From Fusibacter_A sp965140735 (GTDB lineage Bacteria; Bacillota; Clostridia; Peptostreptococcales; Acidaminobacteraceae): a DNA stretch of 64,000 nucleotides. The notes under the pieces were generated by a model. That model was not told where the DNA came from. It saw only the letters and a list, made by a program, of their open reading frames with translations, and searched no databases. The stretch lies in the NCBI GenBank assembly GCA_965140735.1, contig OZ223306.1:992001-1056000 (forward strand), written 5' to 3'. Shown one piece after another: positions 37,737 through 45,256 of this stretch; position 1 is the first letter of the stretch; every line of letters starts with the position of its first letter. The translations under genes and the position numbers were made by a program.

Positions 37737-39241
37737 GATATCGCCTCCCCTGCCATCATTAAACCAAGGTCCTCTTTAGTCACGGTATCCGCCTTGACAA
37801 TCCCAGTGATTTTACCATCACAAAGTACCATGATACGATCACAAAGTTCTAAGAGTACATCTAAATCTTCGCCGATAAAGAGAATTGCTACGCCTTTTTG
37901 TTTTTGATCATTGATGAGATCATAAATCGTATGAGACGCTCCAATGTCAAGGCCTCTAACCGCATATGCAGTTATGAGTACATGAGGATTTGTTTCAATC
38001 TCACGCCCTATTAGGACCTTTTGGATATTACCACCTGATAACTGTTTTATTGGATGATGAATCCCTGGTGTTTTAATCTCAAGTTGATTGATCATATTCT
38101 CACATTTGGTCATTATCGGTTTACGTTTTAAAAAGACACCTGTCTGATTATGGTGTGCTTTTAAAAGGTAATTATCTACCATGTCCATGGAAGCAACAAG
38201 GCCCATACCTAGACGATCTTCAGGTATAAAACTCATGGTGATGCCACGCTTTATAATTTCCCGAGGTGAAAGACCTAGAATATTTTCATCATTATACATA
38301 ATAGAACCCGAATTCACCGTATAAAGACCTGCAATAGCTTCACAAAGTTCCTTCTGTCCACTGCCAACAACACCCGCCACACCGAGAATTTCCCCTTCAA
38401 AAAGATCAAAGCTTACACCATCGAGCACTTTTACCTTGTCTTGATTATAAGCCATTAGATCCGCTACTTTTAAAGCGGCATTACCTCTATTTACTTGTGG
38501 CCTTTTAATCGAAAGATTCACAGATTTTCCAACCATAAGGTCTGTTAATTCTTTAGGTGAAGATTCTTTCGTTTTCACTGTAGCAACTGTCGTGCCCTTA
38601 TGAAGTACAGTTACACGATCTGAAATCGCCATAACTTCATTAAGTTTATGCGTGATAATGATCACAGCACAACCTTCTTTAGCCATGTTTTTAATGATTT
38701 TAAAAAGTTTTTCAGTCTCTTGCGGGGTTAAAACTGCCGTTGGTTCATCCATAATCAGAATATCCGCACCTTGATAAAGGACTTTTAAAATCTCAACAGA
38801 TTGCTTTTCACCTATAGACATATTGTATACTTTTTTATCTGGATCTATTGGAATGCCATAGTGTGTAGATATGGCTTTAATTTCTGAACTGATTTTTTTC
38901 TCATTAACAAAAAGTGATCCAGCCTGTCCAAGAATAATATTCGCCTTGGCTGACTGCACCTCTACTAATTTGTAATGTTGATGGATCATACCGATCTTTT
39001 GATTGATTGCATCTTTTGGAGAATTGAACTTAACTGCTTTACCATGTATAAAAATAGAACCGCTGTCAGGTTTATAGATACCTGACAGCATGTTCATAAG
39101 TGTACTCTTACCTGCTCCGTTTTCACCGAGCAATGCATGAATCTCACCTTTATTTACACTAAAATTGATATTGTAATTAGCTCTAACCGACCCAAAAGTC
39201 TTGCAAATGTCATTCATTTGTACAAAAACTTCTTGTTGCAT
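37730..39241 (-). CDS. Nucleoside/purine ABC transporter ATPase (duplicated)
   Basis: 503 residues with two ABC cassettes. The first is complete: Walker A GENGAGKST, signature MSIGEKQ, Walker B ILIMDEPTAVL. The second has a divergent P-loop (GVVGSGQKE) and signature LSGGNIQK, with the Walker B region reading VLITAYAVRGLD in place of the usual D-E-P, so it probably binds but does not hydrolyse ATP. This asymmetry is typical of YufO/NupO-like and sugar-type ABC ATPases. Confidence 0.92.
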   Translation of the reverse strand: MQQEVFVQMNDICKTFGSVRANYNINFSVNKGEIHALLGENGAGKSTLMNMLSGIYKPDSGSIFIHGKAVKFNSPKDAINQKIGMIHQHYKLVEVQSAKANIILGQAGSLFVNEKKISSEIKAISTHYGIPIDPDKKVYNMSIGEKQSVEILKVLYQGADILIMDEPTAVLTPQETEKLFKIIKNMAKEGCAVIIITHKLNEVMAISDRVTVLHKGTTVATVKTKESSPKELTDLMVGKSVNLSIKRPQVNRGNAALKVADLMAYNQDKVKVLDGVSFDLFEGEILGVAGVVGSGQKELCEAIAGLYTVNSGSIMYNDENILGLSPREIIKRGITMSFIPEDRLGMGLVASMDMVDNYLLKAHHNQTGVFLKRKPIMTKCENMINQLEIKTPGIHHPIKQLSGGNIQKVLIGREIETNPHVLITAYAVRGLDIGASHTIYDLINDQKQKGVAILFIGEDLDVLLELCDRIMVLCDGKITGIVKADTVTKEDLGLMMAGEAISC

Positions 39242-39254
39242 CGTGAGCTCCTAT

Positions 39255-40421
39255 CTATTGTATTTGACCTTCTACACCTTTAACAAACCACATCATGTTC
39301 AACATTTCTTCATCTGTTAAAGTTTTACCTTCTTCTACTGCCACTTCACCAGCTTGATTTAAAATCGGACCAGCAAATACAGATAGAGAACCGTCTAAAA
39401 TTTTAGCAGCAGCCGCATCAACAGCAGCTTGTGCGCCTTCTGGTGCATTGGCAGTAAGTGGCGCAAGTCCAACAACGCCTTCTTCCATGCCACCCCAGTA
39501 TGATTCTGATTCAAATTTACCAGCCATGACTTTTTCGATTTGAGAAACATAAAATGGTCCCCAGTTCCAAACAGGTGCAGTCATATATGCTTTAGGTGCC
39601 ATTGCACTCATATCTGTGTTGTATCCGATTGAGAAAGCGCCTCTCTCTTCAGCAGCTTGCTGAGGTCCAGTTGTATCTTGATGCTGTGCAATAATATCAA
39701 CACCTTGATCTAATAGAGAAATAGCAGCTTCTTTTTCTTTTGCTGGGTCATACCAAGTTGAAGTCCAAACCACTTTAACAGTTGCATCTGGATTTACAGA
39801 TTGAACGCCTAAAGTAAATGCGTTGATACCACGAATTACTTCTGGGATTGAATATGCAGCTACGTAACCAATCGAATTTGTTTTTGTTTTCATACCTGCT
39901 ACAATACCTGAAAGATATCTCGCTTCATACATTCTACCGAAGTAGTTTGACATATTTTCTGCTGTTTTATTGCCTGAACAGTGTAAAAACTTAACGTCTG
40001 GAAATTCTTTGGCCATTTTTTCCATGAAATCCATGTAACCAAAGCTTGTTCCAATGATCACTTTTGCACCTTGATCTACCATGTTTCTCACTTCTTGTTC
40101 AACGGCTTGAGTCTCAGGAACTGACTCTTTATAAATGGTTTTTATACCTAATTTTTCTTCTAAGAATAAACGACCTTGATCATGTGAAAAAGTGTATCCA
40201 CCGTCACCAATCGGACCTGGATAGATAAATCCAACAACCATGTCTTCTGGTGCTATTGTAGTAGCCTCAGTAGATTCAGTGCTGGCTGGTTCTGTAGCTT
40301 CCGCTTGTGCGGGTTCTGCTGTTTTGTCTGCATCAGTTGCTGGTTCAGCAGGTTTTGATGAACATCCTGTCATTGCAAAGATTAGTGTAAATACAACTAA
40401 TAATGATAATATTTTTTTCAT
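39255..40421 (-). CDS. BMP-family nucleoside-binding lipoprotein
   Basis: 388-residue substrate-binding component (PnrA/YufN-like). Lipobox AMTGC with lipidated Cys20, then a Thr/Glu/Ala-rich linker to about residue 58, then the Bmp domain (VGFIYPGPIGDGGYTFSHDQGR; IGTSFGYMDFMEKMAKEFPDVKFLHCSG; GRMYEARYLSGIVAGM). Related proteins bind purine nucleosides; the xpt gene and guanine riboswitch upstream point to a purine ligand here. Confidence 0.92.
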   Translation of the reverse strand: MKKILSLLVVFTLIFAMTGCSSKPAEPATDADKTAEPAQAEATEPASTESTEATTIAPEDMVVGFIYPGPIGDGGYTFSHDQGRLFLEEKLGIKTIYKESVPETQAVEQEVRNMVDQGAKVIIGTSFGYMDFMEKMAKEFPDVKFLHCSGNKTAENMSNYFGRMYEARYLSGIVAGMKTKTNSIGYVAAYSIPEVIRGINAFTLGVQSVNPDATVKVVWTSTWYDPAKEKEAAISLLDQGVDIIAQHQDTTGPQQAAEERGAFSIGYNTDMSAMAPKAYMTAPVWNWGPFYVSQIEKVMAGKFESESYWGGMEEGVVGLAPLTANAPEGAQAAVDAAAAKILDGSLSVFAGPILNQAGEVAVEEGKTLTDEEMLNMMWFVKGVEGQIQ

Positions 40422-40448
40422 TTCACTCTTCTCCTTTAATCCCCTAAG

Positions 40449-41036
40449 TTACTCATTTGATTTTTGTTCGATAAACGTGATTTTTCCATCTTCAAACCGA
40501 TTTACAATTGCCAAAGATTCTAAGTGGATATTCTTATCTCTCAAAATTTGCCCACCTTCTTGAAATCCCTTTTCAATCACAATACCGATGCCCTCCAAAG
40601 TAGCGCCAGCTTGCTCAAGAATTTCAATCAGTCCAAGTGCCGCGCGTCCATTCGCCAAGAAATCATCCAAAATTAAGATGTGATCATCGCTTGATAAATA
40701 ACGCTTGGAAACTTTAACATCATAGTAAGCTTCTTTAGTAAAAGAATACACACTGCTTTTGTAAGTCTCTGCATCTAAATTTTTAGATTGTACTTTTTTA
40801 GCAAATACCACAGGGACATCAAAATAAATTGCTGCAATGGATGCGATACCAATCCCAGAGGCTTCAATCGTTAGAATCTTGGTGATTTTACGATCTTTAA
40901 AGCGTCTACGAAATTCCTTACCGATTTCTTGCATGAGCCTAATGTCAATTTGATGGTTTAAGAAAGAATCCACCTTTAAGATTTCAGGGCCCACTGTTGT
41001 GCCTTCTTTTAAAATTTTTTGCTTTAATAATTCCAT
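40449..41036 (-). CDS. xpt: Xanthine phosphoribosyltransferase
   Basis: 195-residue salvage enzyme converting xanthine and PRPP to XMP. The PRPP loop is ILILDDFLANGRAAL, and the N-terminal MELLKQKILKEGTTVGPEILKVDSFLNHQID pattern matches Xpt rather than Apt. First gene of the purine uptake operon, 50 nt after the riboswitch terminator, with AAGGAAAAGTG ahead of the ATG. Confidence 0.95.
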   Translation of the reverse strand: MELLKQKILKEGTTVGPEILKVDSFLNHQIDIRLMQEIGKEFRRRFKDRKITKILTIEASGIGIASIAAIYFDVPVVFAKKVQSKNLDAETYKSSVYSFTKEAYYDVKVSKRYLSSDDHILILDDFLANGRAALGLIEILEQAGATLEGIGIVIEKGFQEGGQILRDKNIHLESLAIVNRFEDGKITFIEQKSNE

Positions 41037-41085
41037 TCACTTTTCCTTTTTGTATGTTTTTAGATGTCACAAGAAACTCTTGTAT

Positions 41086-41271
41086 AAAAAAAACTCTGCC
41101 AAAGGCAGAGTTCCTGAAAAACTTGAAGTATAACTATAGCGATAATACAGCATTGATCAGGTGCCCTATCATACTATAGAAATACTCAAATTTTACCGAA
41201 CCCGTAGCCTGTAACTATTTAAGGTAGCTTGTAGAAACGTTTGAACCATATTATCAAACTTATACGAGTAA
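41086..41271 (-). promoter_or_regulatory. Guanine-class purine riboswitch with terminator platform
   Basis: Minus strand. P1 pairs ACTCGTA (41264-41270) with TACGGGT (41200-41206); P2 is GTTTGA/TCAAAC with the conserved loop residues TATGG; the core contains GTTTCTAC (41231-41238) and the J3/1 base before P1 is C, the position that selects guanine over adenine. Downstream, AACTCTGCC/GGCAGAGTT (41092-41112) followed by T8 is an intrinsic terminator, so binding probably stops transcription of xpt and the purine ABC genes. A long imperfect hairpin (about 41122-41192) may form the alternative structure. Confidence 0.85.
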
Positions 41272-41299
41272 ATATTTAATTTTTAAAATACATCGACTT

Positions 41300-41328
41300 A
41301 CTATAACACTAAACTGCTAAAATTTCAA
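41300..41328 (-). promoter_or_regulatory. Promoter of the riboswitch-controlled purine operon
   Basis: Minus-strand TTGAAA, 17-nt spacer, TATAGT; transcription would start about 20-25 nt before the aptamer. Confidence 0.8.
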
Positions 41329-41336
41329 TCCTATAT

Positions 41337-41900
41337 TTAAACTTCGTTATATCTAAAACAATCAATTGTATGATCATTGACCATCCCCACAGCCTGCATG
41401 TAAGCATAACAAATCGTGGTGCCACAGAATTTAAAGCCTCTCTTTTTAAGATCTTTACTCATAGCATCACTTTCAGGTGTACTTACAGGCACCTCTTTCA
41501 TGCTCTTAAAGGCATTGACAATAGGTTTACCGCCCACAAACTGCCAAATATAAGCATCAAATGTACCAAACTCTTCTATCACCTTTAAGTACGCTTCCGC
41601 ATTGCTCCTTACTGAATAAACTTTTAATCGATTTCGAATAATCCGCGCATCTAATAAAATCTCATCTAGTTGCTCATCCGTGTATTTCACAAGCTTATAA
41701 GGATCAAAATTTTCAAAAATGAGATTGTAATCTTCTCGTCTTTTTAAAATTGTGAGCCACGAAAGCCCTGCTTGTGCCCCTTCAAGGTTGAGCATTTCAA
41801 ATAGTTTTCTGTCATCATGAACAGGTACCCCCCATTCCTTATCGTGATAATCGTGATTGAGTTCATGAGACTTAGCCCATTCACATCTTACTTTTGACAT
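41337..41900 (-). CDS. tag: DNA-3-methyladenine glycosylase I
   Basis: 187-residue base-excision repair enzyme removing 3-methyladenine. It has the Tag zinc ligands: Cys near the N-terminus (VRCEWA), His in the YHDKEWG region and the C-terminal DHTIDCFRY pair. Also GAQAGLSWLTILKRREDY (active-site helix) and VGGKPIVNAF. The start at 41900 (ATG) or TTG at 41903; both fit the GGAGG upstream, and ATG is preferred. Confidence 0.95.
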   Translation of the reverse strand: MSKVRCEWAKSHELNHDYHDKEWGVPVHDDRKLFEMLNLEGAQAGLSWLTILKRREDYNLIFENFDPYKLVKYTDEQLDEILLDARIIRNRLKVYSVRSNAEAYLKVIEEFGTFDAYIWQFVGGKPIVNAFKSMKEVPVSTPESDAMSKDLKKRGFKFCGTTICYAYMQAVGMVNDHTIDCFRYNEV

Positions 41901-41967
41901 CAATTTACCTCCAGTTTTATGATTTTATTAATATCGACTTGGAAAACCTGCATAGCAATCCTAAGTC

Positions 41968-42486
41968 CTACAACATATGCACAAAATCTCGATATTCATG
42001 TTCTAAAATAGACATAATCACCATGGAATCATACTGTCCATTATAAAATACGCTTTCTCTCATGATGCCTTCTTCAATAAACCCTTCCGATTTGTAGAGG
42101 TGACGCCCTCTTTCGTTGTACGTCTTCACATCAAGCCACAAACGATGTGCTTTTAATTCATCAAATATATATTGTTTCATCAGTATAAAAGCTTGACGAC
42201 CATAACCATGCCCTTTGTCAGTAATGACGATTCTTCTGAGCTCTATATTGTTATTGTTGTTTTTAAGGCCTGCCACGAGCATATAGCCCACCTTTTTGCC
42301 TGTCTTTGCATCTTCAATGGTAATGTGCATTTGATCTTCATCACCAATCGCCGAAAGATGTTGTTCTATCGTCCATTGACTGACAAATCTAGAATTTTCT
42401 GCGTCTCCTTCAGCAGTCTTTACAAACTCTAAATCTGCAGATAGTGTCGCACGACATTTTATGTGTTCATTTTCTATGAAAATCAT
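41968..42486 (-). CDS. GNAT acetyltransferase
   Basis: 172 residues with GNAT motif A LRRIVITDKGHGYGRQAFILM and motif B LWLDVKTYNERGRHLYKSEGFIEEG, resembling the spermidine/ribosomal-protein acetyltransferase branch. The substrate is unknown. The gene is preceded by a strong promoter followed by a terminator-like hairpin (42568-42695), which suggests attenuation or a separate short RNA. Confidence 0.85.
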   Translation of the reverse strand: MIFIENEHIKCRATLSADLEFVKTAEGDAENSRFVSQWTIEQHLSAIGDEDQMHITIEDAKTGKKVGYMLVAGLKNNNNNIELRRIVITDKGHGYGRQAFILMKQYIFDELKAHRLWLDVKTYNERGRHLYKSEGFIEEGIMRESVFYNGQYDSMVIMSILEHEYRDFVHML

Positions 42487-42567
42487 ATATTCACTCCATT
42501 CTCCAATAAGCCATTTAATCTCGGTTACAACTTACTTTCATGATAACATAAATGTCTAATTTGGGGC

Positions 42568-42659
42568 AAAAAAAAATCCCGAACACCAGCCTTGCAAAAA
42601 AAGGGGATTCGTGATAATATATAATATTATAAACTTGTTTGATTTAATTATTATATCCT
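42568..42659 (-). ncRNA. Short terminated transcript: attenuator or small RNA
   Basis: Minus strand, about 90 nt from the predicted start near 42659 to a T9 tract at 42568-42576. The 3' hairpin pairs AATCCC with GGGATT across a long loop containing GCAAGGCTGGTG. A competing CGAA/TTCG pairing is possible. No open frame of note. It lies 82 nt upstream of the GNAT gene. Confidence 0.5.
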
Positions 42660-42665
42660 AACTAT

Positions 42666-42695
42666 ACATTACCACACAATCACCCTGTTTGTCAA
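42666..42695 (-). promoter_or_regulatory. Strong promoter of the short transcript
   Basis: Minus-strand TTGACA, 18-nt spacer, TAATGT. It points at the short RNA and the GNAT gene, and lies within the upstream region of the divergent gene at 42733. Confidence 0.75.
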
Positions 42696-42732
42696 TAGTT
42701 TTTAGTAAAATTTAATTTTAAAGGAGGCTAAA

Positions 42733-43164
42733 ATGTTTTCACTTGAACTCTTATCACAAAAATTGGCACTTGAAGAAATACTGGAATCCAACAATCGTTC
42801 TAGTCTTTATGGGCTCAAATTAACGCCTCAAGATGCCCTCGCTTTAATCGAATCTAGAAACCAAGCATTAGTCTCACATGGTCGTATAGAAATTGGAAGT
42901 GCAACAATAGGTAAAATAGTAGAAGCCTTTCTGGACTCCCCTTACATTCAACAATCTGACTATGTGGCAACACTTGATGATCTCATCGAAACCTTTTACT
43001 ACATGAAAAACGAAATGTTCGAAAACATATCCGATGATAATCTCATTAAATTAATGGTGAAATACTATAATGGAAAATCTGGTGGGTCAATCGAACTCTT
43101 AAGAGATCGTGATTTAGAAAAAGTTTTGCGTTATATCCACAACAATATTGGTGGTATCAGATGA
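42733..43164 (+). CDS. DUF6323-like small protein
   Basis: 143 residues, predicted cytoplasmic and largely helical, rich in charged residues, with no cysteines or membrane segments. It resembles the DUF6323 family found next to DUF6179 proteins in Clostridia; I recall this pairing but cannot confirm it here. AAGGAGG lies 5 nt before the ATG. The next gene starts within its stop codon (ATGA), so the two products probably form a complex. Function unknown. Confidence 0.7.
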   Translation: MFSLELLSQKLALEEILESNNRSSLYGLKLTPQDALALIESRNQALVSHGRIEIGSATIGKIVEAFLDSPYIQQSDYVATLDDLIETFYYMKNEMFENISDDNLIKLMVKYYNGKSGGSIELLRDRDLEKVLRYIHNNIGGIR

Positions 43165-44123
43165 CTCATATGTTAACGAAACAATCCCTCTGCGCAGATT
43201 TTATGCCAGATATTGAAAAATGGCTATTTTCTATGCTTGAATACGGTATGAAGAAAGAATTTGTTTCAAGAGATCAAGTAGAACAAATCCAGATTGACAT
43301 CATGAAAATCATGAGCGAAAATGTGCTCAAATATACGAAAGGCAAAAGTGCTTCTGTAAAAACGGATGTGGGGATAGACTTGTACAACGGCGTCGTTTAC
43401 ATCATAGACGCTTATTTCAGATCGTTTAAAGATATGGACGATGCTTTTGAGAAACTTATGACTTTTGAAGTTCGAAAATTTTACAAAGAAGGTCAAAATT
43501 GTATCAAGGAAAAGCTGGCGCATCTAGAACTCTCATACAAATATCTTAAATCCACGCATTTATCGCTTACCATCGATGCCTATACAGATACCATCTACGA
43601 TGGCTTAGAACTCTTTTTCAAAACCTACGATTTTGAGTTCATGCCGAACATCACCAGCGGTATGATTGATTATCCACTCTTTTATGATCCGATGCAGGAA
43701 ATTGGCCTCTGGTACGTTGACTACTATGTAAAAACTTTAAACCTCGAAAATGATTTTTGTCATAATTACAATGAGAATGATATCCTATCTGTTGTTTCCC
43801 TTTATGCGAGAAATTATGACATGGCGTCTGAAGATTTGATTAACAATGTTTCTGAGATACTCATCAAGCAGTCTATTGCATCCACTTTGCTCGGTAAAGA
43901 TGTTAGAAATCTCTTTTTAGAGCCAAGTGACATTAGGCTTCTCCACGAAAAATTTGAAGCGCAGAAAGATCCAGAGCGCTTATTCACGGATACCTTTTTT
44001 ATGACCATCGAACTTTTAATGCCAAGTGGGAAAGCATATTTTATCAAAGGCCTTCCACCCATCTTAACGCAATTCAAAATCGCGTTAGAGTCTGGCAATT
44101 TAGCACATTTTTTTACATTATAA
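43161..44123 (+). CDS. DUF6179-like protein
   Basis: 320 residues, helical and soluble, translationally coupled to the preceding gene by a 4-nt overlap. It tentatively belongs to DUF6179; if so it is shorter than most members I recall. No catalytic motif is visible. It ends one base before a perfect 24-nt palindrome. Confidence 0.65.
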   Translation: MTHMLTKQSLCADFMPDIEKWLFSMLEYGMKKEFVSRDQVEQIQIDIMKIMSENVLKYTKGKSASVKTDVGIDLYNGVVYIIDAYFRSFKDMDDAFEKLMTFEVRKFYKEGQNCIKEKLAHLELSYKYLKSTHLSLTIDAYTDTIYDGLELFFKTYDFEFMPNITSGMIDYPLFYDPMQEIGLWYVDYYVKTLNLENDFCHNYNENDILSVVSLYARNYDMASEDLINNVSEILIKQSIASTLLGKDVRNLFLEPSDIRLLHEKFEAQKDPERLFTDTFFMTIELLMPSGKAYFIKGLPPILTQFKIALESGNLAHFFTL

Positions 44124-44147
44124 AGGGTCCAGCATATGCTGGACCCT
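44124..44147. repeat. Perfect 24-nt palindrome
   Basis: AGGGTCCAGCAT and its exact complement, directly after the stop at 44123. It is not followed by a T tract on the plus strand. It may be a 3' end stabiliser or weak terminator, or the end of the minus-strand micro-ORF transcript (44163-44192). Confidence 0.6.
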
Positions 44148-44162
44148 CTGATGCCTAACTCG

Positions 44163-44192
44163 TTAGAGTAAAGGCCACCTCTTTATTTTCAA
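44163..44192 (-). CDS. Candidate 9-residue micro-ORF
   Basis: TTG start, product MKIKRWPLL, with the near-ideal ribosome binding site AAAGGGGG 8 nt upstream, and the GTCC palindrome about 15 nt downstream. It follows the CD3324-like gene on the same strand by 88 nt. Such a short frame can occur by chance; the ribosome binding site is the only support. Confidence 0.3.
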   Translation of the reverse strand: MKIKRWPLL

Positions 44193-44279
44193 TTTAAACG
44201 CCCCCTTTCGATTGGATTAACCGGTCAAGTTCATTATCTCATGATTGCCAAAATACGAACAGGGAAAGAATAGATTGAA

Positions 44280-44555
44280 CTATTTTTTCTCAACTGTTTT
44301 CTTATAGACAATTTTTTTGACAGCTGCTTCACTCATAAAATAGTGATTCGCTATGAGACTCAGTGACTTACCTGCTTTAAAATCGGCTAAAATAGATGCA
44401 TTGCGTCGATCAAGTTCTTCACGTATGCCTGACTTTAGCCCCCAAGCTTTTCTTCGAGAGGACTTAGGAATATAAATCATAGTACCTTCAGTATATTTCT
44501 GTAGTTCCTCGAGAAGATCTGCTGGTAAAATTTCTGCAGCATTCTTGTAGTTCAA
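44280..44555 (-). CDS. CD3324-family small DNA-binding-like protein
   Basis: 91 residues opening with (M)NYKNAAEILPADLLEELQKYTEGTMIYIP, the conserved start of this clostridial family, then a C-terminal helix-turn-helix (SLSLIANHYFMSEAAVKKIVY). Probably a small transcription factor; targets unknown. The start is TTG at 44555 with AGGAGG 9 nt upstream. Confidence 0.8.
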   Translation of the reverse strand: MNYKNAAEILPADLLEELQKYTEGTMIYIPKSSRRKAWGLKSGIREELDRRNASILADFKAGKSLSLIANHYFMSEAAVKKIVYKKTVEKK

Positions 44556-44728
44556 TAAATCTTACCTCCTGTGTTTTGACAATAATAGAATAGCGGTTGG
44601 CTTTCATTGAACATCACTCCTCTCGTAATTTAATTTCGTACATAGTACGATAACTTTAGTATACCAAAAACAAAATATTTATTATACGAATATCCCTTAG
44701 ATGTAAGCATTTTGTAATATAATGATTT

Positions 44729-45247
44729 TTATGACATTTTTTCGAGGTAATTGTTAAACCACTCTAATTGATGCGTATAACTTGCAATACCATAATCTAA
44801 AGTATCCCCCTCAAAGCCATCTATAACACCCATTTCGTCATGCGCTTCATGATTCTTAAGGTTTTTTAGACCTTCGAGTCTTGCTGCAACACTTTCAATA
44901 ACACGCTTGATTTGTTCTATAACCACTTCATGTTCTATATTTTTAAAGAAAAACATCTTCGCTAAAAATTCATGATTAAAGGGGGAATATTCTATAGGTT
45001 TCCTGAGCCACTGTAAAAATTGGTCGTTTCCTGCCACCGTGAGCTGATATTTTTTTGTCATCTTTTTACCAGTCTGCACCTCATATGAAACGATCCACCC
45101 TTTGACTTCCAATCTTTTAAGTGCTGGATAAATACTCCCAAAACTTGCATCTATGAAATTGGATGTGCTACGTGTCATTATTTTTTTTATTTCATATCCA
45201 GTTAAATCACCGTAGGTTAAAAAACCTAAAAGTACATATTCTAACAT
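44729..45247 (-). CDS. PadR-family transcriptional regulator
   Basis: 172 residues with the PadR winged helix (LLGFLTYGDLTGYEIKK; FGSIYPALKRLEVKGWI; KKYQLTVAG) and the helical Vir_act_alpha-like dimerisation tail. It begins 9 nt after the flavodoxin-type gene, so it is coexpressed with it; the operator at 46704-46736 suggests autoregulation of this operon by the product. Confidence 0.92.
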   Translation of the reverse strand: MLEYVLLGFLTYGDLTGYEIKKIMTRSTSNFIDASFGSIYPALKRLEVKGWIVSYEVQTGKKMTKKYQLTVAGNDQFLQWLRKPIEYSPFNHEFLAKMFFFKNIEHEVVIEQIKRVIESVAARLEGLKNLKNHEAHDEMGVIDGFEGDTLDYGIASYTHQLEWFNNYLEKMS

Positions 45248-45256
45248 TTTCTCTCC

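Noticed and set aside
37730..39241. Damaged second ATP-binding cassette as evidence of a pseudogene
   Set aside because: Degeneration of the second cassette is normal in this ATPase family, and the frame is intact.
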